From NCBI GenBank assembly GCA_017656185.1, contig JACDOK010000004.1, positions 48,756-112,755 of the forward strand: DNA of 64,000 nucleotides. Direction: 5' to 3'. Below the pieces are notes generated by a model that was given only the letters and a program-made list of their open reading frames with translations, was not told the DNA's origin and made no database searches. This document shows, piece after piece, positions 25,454 through 35,271 of the stretch (position 1 is its first letter; the number at the start of each line of letters is the position of its first letter). Position numbers and translations under genes: made by a program. This DNA comes from Peptococcaceae bacterium. GTDB lineage: Bacteria; Bacillota; Desulfotomaculia; Desulfotomaculales; JACDOK01.

Positions 25454-26176
25454 TTAAGGGTCACACAAGCGGCATGGTTCATAGCCCTGGTCAAGAGCCT
25501 CGTCACGGGTGTCCAATCGCACCCGGTGGCCAGGCGCAATATCCTTGACACTACGGCACGAGGGACGGTGGAACTTGCCGCTATTGCTGTTACCAATGTA
25601 ATATACCTCCTGATCGGGAGGCTCCAGGCCCCAGAGGCCGCGCCCAGCTTCCCGCGCTTCACGCTGAAATTGTGTAAAAAAGTCAACGTATTTTACATTG
25701 GGCGGGACCGTTAGGGTCTGGGCATAACCGTTTATGAGCAAACCAGCATTAAACATCTTGGCCCGTACTTCCGCCTCGCTGCCTTCACCGGAAGGCTTGT
25801 CGGTCCAAACGTAAGCCAAAAGGCGGCCGTAACGATCCCGTTCCTCCACATCAAGCTCCAGGTATACCGTACGGCCTTCCAGTTTTGCCTTCGTATAAGC
25901 CTTAGCCTCCGGTCCATATGGTTCCTCCCCTATTTGGGGGTGATTGGTTTCCGGCGTATCCACCCCAATAAAGCGTACCTTCTCCTCTCGACCTCCGTTC
26001 AGCAAAACATAAGCCGTATCCCCGTCAATCACCCGGGTCACTTTACCTTCGATATACCCTCCGGCATCAACACCCAGGTCACAACCCGAGAAGAAGATAT
26101 TTATAAAGAGAAGGAGGCATAAAATGCCGGCATACCTTTTGTTTACTCCGCCATAGCAGCTTCGCCTTGTTATCAC
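25454..26176 (-). CDS. Thermonuclease-like (SNase) lipoprotein
   Basis: 240 residues from GTG 26176, with GAGAGGGG upstream. A signal peptide ends in a lipobox (FINIFFSGC, lipid Cys at about 32). The SNase domain (about 40-190) has VIDGDTAYVLLNGGREEKVR, FIGVDTPE and the catalytic-type ERDRYGRLLAYV. A C-terminal Ada-type/zinc module (YYIGNSNSGKFHRPSCRSV...EPCRLC) follows. It is probably an extracellular membrane-anchored nuclease. Confidence 0.9.
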   Translation of the reverse strand: MITRRSCYGGVNKRYAGILCLLLFINIFFSGCDLGVDAGGYIEGKVTRVIDGDTAYVLLNGGREEKVRFIGVDTPETNHPQIGEEPYGPEAKAYTKAKLEGRTVYLELDVEERDRYGRLLAYVWTDKPSGEGSEAEVRAKMFNAGLLINGYAQTLTVPPNVKYVDFFTQFQREAREAGRGLWGLEPPDQEVYYIGNSNSGKFHRPSCRSVKDIAPGHRVRLDTRDEALDQGYEPCRLCDP

Positions 26177-26276
26177 CCTTAACCCCTCTCCAATCCAACC
26201 TCATTCCCACCCATTTAAGTAGGGGTGGTCCTTGACTTGAATTTCTTAGGGCAATTCCTTACGGGTCCGGGCGGGC

Positions 26277-26379
26277 GCCCAGCACTCAGTCAACAATAGA
26301 GCGTTCAAATGTCCCTTCTTGTTTACATAACTCGACTCTTAGCGCTCTTACTTATGGTAATCAGCCCTGAGTGCTGGGC
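26277..26379. repeat. Dispersed inverted repeat GCCCAGCACTCAG...CTGAGTGCTGGGC, copy 2
   Basis: Perfect 13-bp arms at 26277-26289 and 26367-26379, between the nuclease start and the MazG-like stop. Confidence 0.75.
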
Positions 26380-26385
26380 ACCGAA

Positions 26386-26709
26386 TTACCACAAATCCTT
26401 GCTCGTCTCCGCCGGGTATTTCTCTTCATTCATAACCAGCTTGTCTTCAATGGCCCGGTAAAGGTCGATATTAAGGTCATGGCAGAAAATCATCAGGTAA
26501 ATAGCGATGTCGGCCACCTCTTCCCGGATGCGCTGCAATCTCTCCTCATCAATATCTTCCCGGGACGGTTTCCACTGAAAAAGCTCCATTAGTTCTGCCG
26601 CTTCAATCGCGAGAGACATCGCCACATCCTTGGGAGTGTGGTAACGCGCCCATTCGCGCCTGTCCCGGAAGGCGATAATCTTATTAATAATCTCATTGAG
26701 TTCCAACAT
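26386..26709 (-). CDS. MazG-like nucleotide pyrophosphohydrolase
   Basis: 107 residues from ATG 26709, with GGGG six bases upstream; GTG 26715 is an alternative. It carries the all-alpha NTP pyrophosphatase signature: LAIEAAELMELFQW (EAxEL) and IREEVADIAIYLMIF (EExxD). It probably hydrolyses non-canonical nucleoside triphosphates (house cleaning). It stands alone. Confidence 0.9.
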   Translation of the reverse strand: MLELNEIINKIIAFRDRREWARYHTPKDVAMSLAIEAAELMELFQWKPSREDIDEERLQRIREEVADIAIYLMIFCHDLNIDLYRAIEDKLVMNEEKYPAETSKDLW

Positions 26710-26927
26710 AATCACCCCGATTTAAACCCCGAAGGCTCCAGAGGAAATACCCTAACCAACGTAATCCTCATCTATCCTTCCTGTCCAAAAACCCGAGAAT
26801 TATAATAATCATCCTTGTTAATCCTGTGGATCTTGTCTAAATCAAGGACCCCAAAAGATGCCTTCAATCTCCCATTATTATCCCGTTCCTAATCCCGTCA
26901 ATTCTATCAATCCCGCTACTTCAAAGA

Positions 26928-29900
26928 CTACCCCAACTCCACCAACCCGAACTCTACCTCAGTATCCCGCAGCGCCTCAAGGATATGCTTGTGACAGGTA
27001 AACATTAAAATCTGGTGTTCGGCCGCCAGTTTGCCCAGCAAACCCAGCGCCCCTTGTAACCGCACGGGGTCGAAGTCGACCAGAACATCGTCCAAGATGA
27101 TGGGCAGAGAAACCATTGACGCATATTCCCGGGCCAGGGCCAGGCGCACGGCCAGGTAAAGCTGGGAAGCCGCTCCCCGGCTCAAATCGCTGACACTTAC
27201 GCGGCGTCCCGAGCCATCCTCTACTTCTAAAAGGTCGGTCTGCCCCACCGGGGCAATAACCTGCCTGTAGGTACCGGAAGTAAGAGGTCTTATGTAAGTC
27301 GAGGCTCTTTGGATCACGACGGGCTGCCGCTCCCGTTCGTGCTTTTCCCGGGCCAGGTCCAAAAGAGTACGGCACAACTGCCGCACCTGCCATTCCTCAG
27401 CCACCTGTTTTAACAAAGATAACTTCATTTCCTTTTCCAACATCTTGGCTGCCAAATCATCCCCGGCCTCCATACGCTCGAGCTCGTTCTTTAAACTTCC
27501 AATTTGCTCACCGATAGCACTGTATTTATCATCTATCTCTGCCATTTCCTCATTTAACCGGGTCAACTCACCCTCGTTTTCAGGGTACGATGATTGTGCA
27601 AGCTCCCGCTTCATCCTTTCCCTATCCCCTGGCGTGCCAGCAATAAACTGCAGCTGGCGTTCCAATTCGGCCCTTTGCTTGATCAAGGTTTCCCTTCTGG
27701 CGTAATTGATCGCCCTGTGACGGAAGGTTTCCTCATCTTCCGCCCCGCCGGCTCTCATCAGGCGCATTTTTTCCTCTTCCACCTGCCGGATCTTGTCCTC
27801 CTGTCGCTTGAGGGCGGCTTTTTCCTTCACAATTTCTTCTTCCAGCCTGGCATACTCCTGTGACGCTTCCTCCCCCCGCCGCAAATCGTCCCGCAGGGAT
27901 ATCACCCTGTCGGCCGCGGTTTCAACCGCCGCCACAGGTCGTCCCAGGTTGGCCAGGACTTTATTTACCCGGCTGAGATAGCCCTGTACTTGTTCCCGGA
28001 CTTCCTTTTCGGCCTCGCGCGCGCGCTGCCATTCACGATAACGGTCCCGTGCCTTCTGAACGGCATCCAGGAAATGCAGGGCTCCGGTAGGATCAAGTGT
28101 GACCGGGAGTCCTTGTCGTTCCAGCCACTGCTCCCACTCCCGGTGCAGTTGTTCGTATTCCTCACGTGCGCGGCGCCACCGTTTTTCGGCTTCCGTTACT
28201 CTCGTCCGCGCCCCCTCAAGAGCCTGTTCCGCCTTATGAACGGCCTGTTCGAGGTTAGCCCGAACCTGATGCGCTTGTTTTTCGTCTTCCAGTGCCCGGC
28301 GAATGCCGTCAAGCTCGTCTTGCGGCAGTTCATCCCGCCCCACCAGCGCAGCGGCACCCTGTTTAATCCTGCGGCACAGATCCTTTTCCTCGCTGGCCAG
28401 ATCCTCGAGTTGGTTTTCCATTTCCCTGATTTTGATATCCAGCGCTCGCCGTTCTTCCTCTTGCCGTACCTGCCTGTCCTTTACCTGCCGGCGATAACGC
28501 AAAGCCAAACCTGCTGCTGCGGCATCAACCACCAGGAATATGCCCCCGAAAAGGGGATCTGCCAAAAAGGCGGCCATAGTTGACAATACCAGCAGAATAA
28601 CGACTGCTCCCGTGAACAGCTTGGGCATTCCACTAACCGGGGTTTCCATAGAACGCCGCTGTCTTTGCAGGTCGTTCAGTCGTTGCTGCCCGCTGTTTCT
28701 CTCGATTTTCACCAGTTCCAGGCGGTGGTAGGCGTTGGTAATATCGTTAAGGATATTCACCCGTTCCGCCAAAGGAACTCCGGTAGGAGCTTCCGGAACC
28801 ACGTGGGTTTCCAGCGCCCGCTTTGCTTCCTTCCATTCCCTGTCCTTATCTTCCAAAGTCATTTGGGCATTTTGCCATTCATTATAACTGGTGCTTACCA
28901 CGGAATCTTGCCCGGCAAGCCTGCTTTTGAAATCCTGCACCTGCTGGGCCACAGCCACTGAAAGGTCTACCGCGGCCACCTTTTCGTCCGTCCAACCCGG
29001 CCCCAGCCGGGCCTTCTCTTCTTCGTAAGCTGCGGCGGCACGCTTTGTTTCCGCCGCCAGCTTTGCCAGGCTGTCTCTTCTCCCCACGAAGAGACGCCGT
29101 TCTTCCTCCAATTGTTCGATTTCAAGCCGGTGGTTCAGTATTTTTTCGTCGATCACCAGCTTATTGAGTTTTTCCGTTAAGACCTTCAGTTCATCGGCTT
29201 TTTTCCGGTACTCATCATTCAGTTCCCGCTGCCGCTCATTCAGGCTGTCGAGACGTTCAATACCAAACTCCGGAAATTCTGCGACCTCGGGTATTTCTTC
29301 CAATTGTGACCTGACATCCTGCAGGTCGATCCATATCCTGCGGGCTTCCAAAAGTCCCTGCAGCCAGCCGCGGCGTTTCTCGATCTTCCGCTTTTGCGCT
29401 ATCAAATCCTCACGCTGCTTCTGCAGCCGGCGGACCTGCTCTTGCAGGAAATCATACTCCCCGGGCTGCCTGCGCAAGCGCCTGATATCTTCTTCCAAAG
29501 CGTTAATTTCTTTTAGAAGCTTGTTTATCCTGGATTTGGAGCCTCTCGGTTTAAAAAGATCATCCATTTCCCTGTTAAGCTTTCTCAAGGCGTTTGAAAA
29601 TTTACCAGCTTCAAGCCCGGTAGTAGCGCCCCATACGTGGGCGCTGACTTCTTCGTTCCTCAATTCTTCCAAGCGCCGCAATTCGTCAACGTCAAAGGCA
29701 AAAACGTTGCGAAACACTAAGGGTGTGACGCCCCGCAGTATATTGTTTCTGAGGTAGCTTTCATCGCGCTTCGTCCCGTCAGGCAGGACCAATCTTACAC
29801 GGCCCTTTTTAGTACCGGTTTGCCGCCGTTCAATCCGGTAGGTTAAGCCCTCTTCGTCTTCCAGCACCATATGGCCTCCTGAGCGACCCCCGCGCAAAGG

Positions 29901-30086
29901 CTCCGCTGCGGGTTCGTCCTTGAGGTTAAACCCGAAAAAAAGAGCCCGGATAAAAGCCATTAACGTTGACTTTCCGGCCTCATTGGGACCGTAAAATACC
30001 GTAAGGTTAGTCCTAAAGTCCGATTCTGAGAGCACCAGGTCGTGCAGGATGTTGAAACCATCCACGTATAGTTCTTTGATCCGCAT
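26928..30086 (-). CDS. yhaN: SbcC-like ATPase, YhaN family
   Basis: 1052 residues from ATG 30086, overlapping the previous stop as TAATG. The N-terminal half-ATPase has VFYGPNEAGKSTLMAFI (Walker A). A long coiled coil is interrupted by two hydrophobic segments near residues 485-530 (AVVILLVLSTMAAFLA, GGIFLVVDAAAAGLAL), as in YhaN. The C-terminal half has SVSDLSRGAASQLYLAVRL (signature) and LPIILDDVLVDF (Walker B). It pairs with the YhaO nuclease upstream, probably acting on DNA ends near the membrane. The family is slightly shorter in Bacillus. Confidence 0.92.
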   Translation of the reverse strand: MRIKELYVDGFNILHDLVLSESDFRTNLTVFYGPNEAGKSTLMAFIRALFFGFNLKDEPAAEPLRGGRSGGHMVLEDEEGLTYRIERRQTGTKKGRVRLVLPDGTKRDESYLRNNILRGVTPLVFRNVFAFDVDELRRLEELRNEEVSAHVWGATTGLEAGKFSNALRKLNREMDDLFKPRGSKSRINKLLKEINALEEDIRRLRRQPGEYDFLQEQVRRLQKQREDLIAQKRKIEKRRGWLQGLLEARRIWIDLQDVRSQLEEIPEVAEFPEFGIERLDSLNERQRELNDEYRKKADELKVLTEKLNKLVIDEKILNHRLEIEQLEEERRLFVGRRDSLAKLAAETKRAAAAYEEEKARLGPGWTDEKVAAVDLSVAVAQQVQDFKSRLAGQDSVVSTSYNEWQNAQMTLEDKDREWKEAKRALETHVVPEAPTGVPLAERVNILNDITNAYHRLELVKIERNSGQQRLNDLQRQRRSMETPVSGMPKLFTGAVVILLVLSTMAAFLADPLFGGIFLVVDAAAAGLALRYRRQVKDRQVRQEEERRALDIKIREMENQLEDLASEEKDLCRRIKQGAAALVGRDELPQDELDGIRRALEDEKQAHQVRANLEQAVHKAEQALEGARTRVTEAEKRWRRAREEYEQLHREWEQWLERQGLPVTLDPTGALHFLDAVQKARDRYREWQRAREAEKEVREQVQGYLSRVNKVLANLGRPVAAVETAADRVISLRDDLRRGEEASQEYARLEEEIVKEKAALKRQEDKIRQVEEEKMRLMRAGGAEDEETFRHRAINYARRETLIKQRAELERQLQFIAGTPGDRERMKRELAQSSYPENEGELTRLNEEMAEIDDKYSAIGEQIGSLKNELERMEAGDDLAAKMLEKEMKLSLLKQVAEEWQVRQLCRTLLDLAREKHERERQPVVIQRASTYIRPLTSGTYRQVIAPVGQTDLLEVEDGSGRRVSVSDLSRGAASQLYLAVRLALAREYASMVSLPIILDDVLVDFDPVRLQGALGLLGKLAAEHQILMFTCHKHILEALRDTEVEFGLVELG

Positions 30087-31378
30087 TATTCATCGCCGTC
30101 CTGGAGATAATCTATGGCCATGTCTTCGGCCCGTTCCAAAAGCATCCATAGTTCCTCTTCATTATTATGGGATAAGTAACGTCCCGCCCGGTGATGGTTG
30201 AGCAAAACGTCCAGAGAAGCCCGCAGTTGCTGCTGCAAACCGGGATCTTCCCGCACCTGCCGCGCGAGGTTCAACAAGTCTCCCAATAAGGTATCGGTCT
30301 GTGCCAGTTCATCTTTATCTACCGGCGGGCGCGTCAACACCTGTAGCGTTTCCGGCCATACAAAGGGAGTCATTTCGGTTACACAACTCTCGCGCAGTTC
30401 GTAAAGTAAGTCATAAGCATTATGGTGTTTCCGCAATTCGGAGTGCAGAATACCCCGGCCTATGAGCTGCAGGCGTATTACGACCGAACGCTGCCGGTTG
30501 GTCTCCTGCACTTTCCCCACCACTGATACCAAACGTTCCCGCAAACGGTCGAGATTTTCTACCCCGTCGATCGTAACAGGTTTGACCTCCCAGGTCACCG
30601 CATTCAGGGGGACGAATTCCACGGTGCTGCGCCCGTTATCCCCCACCGTAACCACGCAGCAACCCCGGTCACCGGTTTCTCCGGGATGCCGCCCCTGCGG
30701 GTTGCCGGGGTATATTACCGCCGGCGCTTCCCGGTGAAGCACCTGGTAGGGCCGGTGAATATGCCCCAGCGCCCAGTAATCGAAACCACTGGCCAGCAAA
30801 TCCTGCAGTTTACAGGGCGCGTAGTTCTCGTGTTCCGGCACGCCGCCGACGTTACAGTGCAGCAGGCCGATGGCAAACGGCGCCTCCCGGTGGCGTTTAA
30901 AGCGCAGGGCATAGTTTTCGTTTACATCACGTTGAGGATAGCTGATCCCGTACACCCGCGCGATCTCCTTACCCTGCCGCAGCACCGGGTACCATTCAAC
31001 ATCCCGGTGTGAAAAGAAATGTACCGTGTCAGGAAAGGTGATGGCAGGGCGCTTAACGCCGCAGTGGTCGTGGTTACCGTGCACAATAAAGGTCGGGATG
31101 CCCCTTTCCGCCAACCGCACCAGTTCGTCCCTCAACCTCAGCTGCGCGCGCAAACTCCCCTCGGCTGCTTCATAAACGTCCCCGGCAATTAACAAAAAAG
31201 CGGCCTGGCGGTCCAGCACCAGGTCTACAATACGGCGCAGGGTGGTAAAAGTACTTTCCCGGATTTCCCTCCGGACAAACTCCGGCCACGTATCCTCTTC
31301 GGAAAATTGCTGCAGTCCTCTGAATTGACTATCCAAATGCAAATCAGCCGCGTGCACAAAGGTGAAACCACCGGCCAC
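30086..31378 (-). CDS. yhaO: SbcD-like DNA repair exonuclease, YhaO family
   Basis: About 430 residues from GTG 31378, with AGGGGTGA five bases upstream; GTG 31387 in that site is the alternative. Metallophosphoesterase motifs: FVHAADLHLDS, LLIAGDVYE, FIVHGNHDHCG, LLHCNVGG, WALGHIHRP. The C-terminal part is a helical capping domain. It is the nuclease partner of the YhaN ATPase with which it is translationally coupled, as in the Bacillus yhaON pair. Confidence 0.92.
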   Translation of the reverse strand: MAGGFTFVHAADLHLDSQFRGLQQFSEEDTWPEFVRREIRESTFTTLRRIVDLVLDRQAAFLLIAGDVYEAAEGSLRAQLRLRDELVRLAERGIPTFIVHGNHDHCGVKRPAITFPDTVHFFSHRDVEWYPVLRQGKEIARVYGISYPQRDVNENYALRFKRHREAPFAIGLLHCNVGGVPEHENYAPCKLQDLLASGFDYWALGHIHRPYQVLHREAPAVIYPGNPQGRHPGETGDRGCCVVTVGDNGRSTVEFVPLNAVTWEVKPVTIDGVENLDRLRERLVSVVGKVQETNRQRSVVIRLQLIGRGILHSELRKHHNAYDLLYELRESCVTEMTPFVWPETLQVLTRPPVDKDELAQTDTLLGDLLNLARQVREDPGLQQQLRASLDVLLNHHRAGRYLSHNNEEELWMLLERAEDMAIDYLQDGDE

Positions 31379-31611
31379 ATAACTCACCCCTACTTTTACT
31401 AAAGCGATTTTCCAAATATGTTAACTCTTACCCCTTCGACAGCAATACCGGATTTCCTACTGTAAACAAGCACTGCCGGTTTTATGTAATGCCGGGCAGC
31501 ACCTTGACAGGCTCACTTAAGCATACCGGCAGCTTTACAATCTTCAATGGCACAGGATAAACTTAAGTGGAAGTCTTAACGGAAACACGTATCATCCAAG
31601 GAGGCTTTTTG

Positions 31612-32640
31612 GTGGACGGGTATCCCGTAACTGGCAAAAGGAAATTTGACTGCCGTATTGCGGACTGTTTTGACTGCGATGCCGCTCCCGGTTGTCCGAT
31701 ATTGAAAGAACTCTTCACCAGGAATCAAAACAGCGAAACCAAAAACTTACCGCCTGCCGGGGCCGGAGCTTGTCATCCCAAGAACGGCTTGAACGAACTC
31801 ACAGGGGCGCAGTGGTTATATTTTACCAAAACACTGCTGACGACCTCATTTCCCAGCGCTTATGCCCACCACCTGAGAAAGGCTCACGGCGCCAATAAAC
31901 CTCCCCAGCTTATGAAGCTTCTTATTGAATTTTTCACCAAACGGGACGGGAAGGTTTTGGACCCCTTTGCCGGGGTCGGCGGCACTCTTATCGGCGCAGC
32001 GATCGCCAATCCACCACGCCAGTGTGTGGGGATAGAAATTAACCGGAAATGGATTGAAATTTATCACCGTGTGGTCGACCACTGTCGCGAAGAAGGCAAT
32101 AAGATCAACCGGTACGAGATGATTCAGGGACACTGCCTGGAAATATTAAAGGAGTTTCCGGACAACCACTTTCAGTTTATCGCTACGGACCCGCCCTATA
32201 ACACCCATTTTGAACGCACCATGTGTACCGGCCGTTACCAAGAATACGCCAACAGGCGGACCGATTACAATATGCGTTCCGACCACAAAAACGACCTTGC
32301 CAATCTTAGTTCCTACCAGGACTATTTAGATGCCATGGAAAAGGTATTAGAGGCCTGTTTAAGAGTTCTCGAACCCTGTAAATATATGGCCGTGATTATC
32401 AGAAATGCGTACCAAAACGGGGAATATATCTTTACGCACGCCGATTTGGCCCAACGGGCCCGCAAAGCAGGTTTCATTCCGAAGGGTGAAATCATCTGGT
32501 ATCAAGCAGGAACCCGCCTGAGGCCGTACGGTTACCCTTACAGCTATGTGCCCAACATCGTGCACCAGTATATTCTTATTTTTCAAAAGCCGGATAGGTC
32601 TATCGTATCATCCTTCCTTCCCGGTCCACGTGATAAGTGA
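31612..32640 (+). CDS. Orphan site-specific DNA methyltransferase
   Basis: 342 residues from GTG 31612, with AAGGAGG seven bases upstream; the frame is open further back without a site. A cysteine cluster (CRIADCFDCDAAPGC, about residues 14-28) may bind metal. SAM-binding motif I is VLDPFAGVGGTLIGA and catalytic motif IV is ATDPPYN, so it methylates adenine N6 or cytosine N4. Motif I precedes motif IV. No restriction gene is adjacent. Its 3' end overlaps the converging glycosyltransferase gene by 41 bases. Confidence 0.88.
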   Translation: MDGYPVTGKRKFDCRIADCFDCDAAPGCPILKELFTRNQNSETKNLPPAGAGACHPKNGLNELTGAQWLYFTKTLLTTSFPSAYAHHLRKAHGANKPPQLMKLLIEFFTKRDGKVLDPFAGVGGTLIGAAIANPPRQCVGIEINRKWIEIYHRVVDHCREEGNKINRYEMIQGHCLEILKEFPDNHFQFIATDPPYNTHFERTMCTGRYQEYANRRTDYNMRSDHKNDLANLSSYQDYLDAMEKVLEACLRVLEPCKYMAVIIRNAYQNGEYIFTHADLAQRARKAGFIPKGEIIWYQAGTRLRPYGYPYSYVPNIVHQYILIFQKPDRSIVSSFLPGPRDK

Positions 32641-33721
32641 TACCTCGCCAGCTAAGTGTTCCCTGCACCACAATTCTGATGTAGGTCCAGAGAAAGACGG
32701 CGTCCATAACCGGCAGCACCAGTGCTTCTTTGCCGCCTGTTCCGGCACGCCGTGTCACCAGGAACATCGTGAGCATTTTGCCGCCCAGATGGACCAGAAA
32801 GGCGTACAAGTATTCCGGCATACCGGTGAGAAGATACCCGATCCCTGCCACCCCGTAAAAATAGGCCACCACCATAAACGGAATCTCCAGCGCCGTATGC
32901 AGCATCCTGCGGTAGATCAGCGCCCCCCTGGCCAGAAGACTAACGGCATCTTCATATGACTTGGCGCCCACGGGTGAAATCACGGGGGGCCCCACCCTGA
33001 CTTCATACCCGGCCTCTACCACCATCTGGCCTATTTTCACATCCTCGGCGACGTACCCCCCAAATGCTTCTATCCCCCCGATTTCGTCGAGCACGTCTCT
33101 TCGCACGGCAATCGTTCCTCCAGCCACGCCCAGCTTAAAAATCCCGGCATAAGGGAGCCATTGCGCCAGAACGGTGCCGTTCAACTGTAACTGGTAAACC
33201 AGCGCCCAGAGCCCCTTAGGGTCGACGTGAACGGGTAAGGCGGAAACCAACCCGACTTTATGATCCAGCAGTGGAGCAACAATCTTGGTAATGAAATCCT
33301 TTTCGACATACATGTCGGCGTCACTAAAAACCAAATAAGGATGCCGCGCCATCCTGGCACCGTATAATAAGTTACTGCTTTTCCCCGTCAGACCTTCCTT
33401 AACCGGGTTGACAATGATCTTGATATCTACACCGGAGTATTTTTCCTTTAACTTATACAGTAAGGGTAGGGCCGGGTCACTCTTATCTTGAAGACTAAAT
33501 ATAATCTCATAGGGCCCCTTATAATCCTGTTCACAAAAAGAACGGAAGTTGTTCCAGACATCCGCATCAAGTCCTTTTACCGGCTTGACCACCGAAACAC
33601 CCACCGCAGGCTTAGTTTCAGGGCTGCGATTGATCCTTCTCAATCCACAACTCGCCGGCACAACATGACCGAGCATGAACAAGGCGAAAACCGCCGCCAT
33701 AACTAAGACGATATGCTCCAT
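32600..33721 (-). CDS. Glycosyltransferase of the ceramide glucosyltransferase (GT21) type
   Basis: 373 residues from ATG 33721, with AGGAGGT upstream. An N-terminal membrane helix precedes a GT-A domain: VSVVKPVKGLDADVWNN, YLVFSDADMYVEKDF (metal-binding DAD), GGTIAVRRDVL and EDVKIG. Two or three C-terminal membrane helices follow. The family includes ceramide glucosyltransferases and hopanoid HpnI. No hopanoid genes are in view; a lipid acceptor is likely. Confidence 0.85.
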   Translation of the reverse strand: MEHIVLVMAAVFALFMLGHVVPASCGLRRINRSPETKPAVGVSVVKPVKGLDADVWNNFRSFCEQDYKGPYEIIFSLQDKSDPALPLLYKLKEKYSGVDIKIIVNPVKEGLTGKSSNLLYGARMARHPYLVFSDADMYVEKDFITKIVAPLLDHKVGLVSALPVHVDPKGLWALVYQLQLNGTVLAQWLPYAGIFKLGVAGGTIAVRRDVLDEIGGIEAFGGYVAEDVKIGQMVVEAGYEVRVGPPVISPVGAKSYEDAVSLLARGALIYRRMLHTALEIPFMVVAYFYGVAGIGYLLTGMPEYLYAFLVHLGGKMLTMFLVTRRAGTGGKEALVLPVMDAVFLWTYIRIVVQGTLSWRGITYHVDREGRMIR

Positions 33722-33808
33722 CAAGTACCTCCTGGCCTATCTGCTCATCATAACGTATTTTTCTGGTGGGTTCCTTATTCTCCTGCCCCGGCTAGTGTTT
33801 AACCCTTA

Positions 33809-34215
33809 CTAAAACGACAAACCCACGGCGCGGCGGGCATAAAAAAGAAATTCTTTTCGGCGTACGGCTTTCACGCGAGCATATTCCTTTCTGACAAGCT
33901 GCTCAAGTTCCAAGGACAGGCCTTGCTGTTTAAGATCGCTCCTGAGCTTCCTGAGAAGCAACTCCACCTCACGATCGCAATCACTTTCAAGGTCACGCAC
34001 TTTTTTCATATATTTGGCCGCCAAAACCGGAAACCGCAGTTTTTGAAGCGGCCCCAAACTGCGGTACTCCTCAACACCCCTATGCAGCAAATCAAGCAAA
34101 ATGTCCTCATATTTTTTTCTAAGGCTTTCATCCTGGGTTCATATTTTTGTCTTAGAAAATTAAAAGATACCTGGTCACAAAAATTATGGTACCCAGGCTG
34201 TTTACCGGATAACAT
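33809..34215 (-). pseudogene. Helical protein gene split by a frameshift in a poly-A run
   Basis: From ATG 34215 (behind AAGGGTGAGA) one frame reads MLSGKQPGYHNFCDQVSFNF to LEK. The run of seven A at 34112-34118 (T on the plus strand) then shifts the frame. Restoring one A joins it to KYEDILLDLLHRGVEEYRSL and on to the stop at 33809, giving one coherent coiled, charged protein of about 135 residues. Either a sequencing or assembly error, a real mutation, or slippage on A-AAA-AAA that makes the full product. The function is unknown. Confidence 0.65.
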
Positions 34216-34311
34216 GGCTCTCACCCTTCTGTGCTGCCCACCCTATGCGTTTGGGCTGCACTCTTCCTGCCATGTATATGCATGCATGCCATATTATGAC
34301 ATACTTCCCGG

Positions 34312-34342
34312 CACAAAAAAGACTGGCTCGCATGCCAGTCTT
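34312..34342 (-). terminator. Terminator of the isochorismatase gene
   Basis: AAGACTGG and CCAGTCTT pair around an eight-base loop; on the minus strand TTTTTTGTG follows. Confidence 0.85.
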
Positions 34343-34433
34343 ATATTGCTAAACAAACAGGGGCATATATGGTAAAAACCCTGTTGATTAAAACGGCTAA
34401 TAAGAATTTATTTCATTTGGTCCCAAGGATTTC

Positions 34434-34973
34434 CTACTTTATAATGCTCAAAATTTCCTTAAACTCTTCGCCCCGCGCCGCCCGCAGCAATTCGAACAAC
34501 GCCGTCTCTACGCTGGTAATATCAACACCGTATCTTTCCATCTTTCTCAGCCCGATTTCTTTATTTCCCAGCGCCCGTGAGGAAACGGCGTCCGCGACAA
34601 CCTGGACTTCATAACCCAAATCCTGCAGCCCTACAGCCGTCTGGTAAACACAGATATGCGCCTCAATCCCGGCCACCAGTACCTGCTTCCGGCTGAAAGC
34701 AGCCAGCATTTTTACAAACTCGTCGTTATCACAACAGTTAAAAGTATCCTTAACAATAGGCCGGATACCGGGTAACAGTTCCTTAACCTCATCTATGGTC
34801 GGCCCTAGTCCCTTGGGGTATTGTTCCACTAAAAGAACGGGAACATCTAACACCTTGCTCCCCTTGATAAGCCGCTGAAGGTTGTCGAAGAGTATTTCTC
34901 TGGCGTGCATTGTACGGGCCAGTTTCTCCTGCACGTCAATAACTACCAGTACCGTATGCTCCCGGTCCAACAC
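34434..34973 (-). CDS. Isochorismatase-family cysteine hydrolase
   Basis: 179 residues from GTG 34973, behind GGGGAGGGG. The family triad is visible: Asp in LVVIDVQEKL, Lys in RPIVKDTFNCC, and Cys in VAGIEAHICVYQTA. It has length and layout like nicotinamidase-type hydrolases such as YcaC. The substrate cannot be predicted from the sequence. Confidence 0.88.
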   Translation of the reverse strand: MLDREHTVLVVIDVQEKLARTMHAREILFDNLQRLIKGSKVLDVPVLLVEQYPKGLGPTIDEVKELLPGIRPIVKDTFNCCDNDEFVKMLAAFSRKQVLVAGIEAHICVYQTAVGLQDLGYEVQVVADAVSSRALGNKEIGLRKMERYGVDITSVETALFELLRAARGEEFKEILSIIK

Positions 34974-35031
34974 GTTAGGTACCCCTCCCCTTTACGACCG
35001 TTCCATGCTATGCTATAGCCGGGTGGTAACA

Positions 35032-35271
35032 TTGCACGTGGTTGGCTGGATACTAATGATTATGGCCTCTCTTTTGGTGGCGGACGCCCTGATGGCCCTC
35101 CTTTTCGGCCGGCGTTACCTCCGCTGGGGCACAAGCCTGCTGCCCGAAGAATACCGTATTATGTTTGAGAAAATCCTTAAACTTCCTATGCCTACTTTAA
35201 TATTGATCGCATTCGCCGAGCTAGCACTCGGCCTCAGCCTGCACTGGCTGGGATGGAACCTTATCCGCTAG
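35032..35271 (+). CDS. Small two-helix membrane protein
   Basis: 79 residues from TTG 35032, with GGGTGGT four bases upstream; the frame extends back into the divergent isochorismatase gene. Helix 1 is VGWILMIMASLLVADALMALLF and helix 2 is MPTLILIAFAELALGLSLHWLG, with a basic loop between. Its stop overlaps the cooC stop region (converging genes). Function unknown. Confidence 0.6.
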   Translation: MHVVGWILMIMASLLVADALMALLFGRRYLRWGTSLLPEEYRIMFEKILKLPMPTLILIAFAELALGLSLHWLGWNLIR

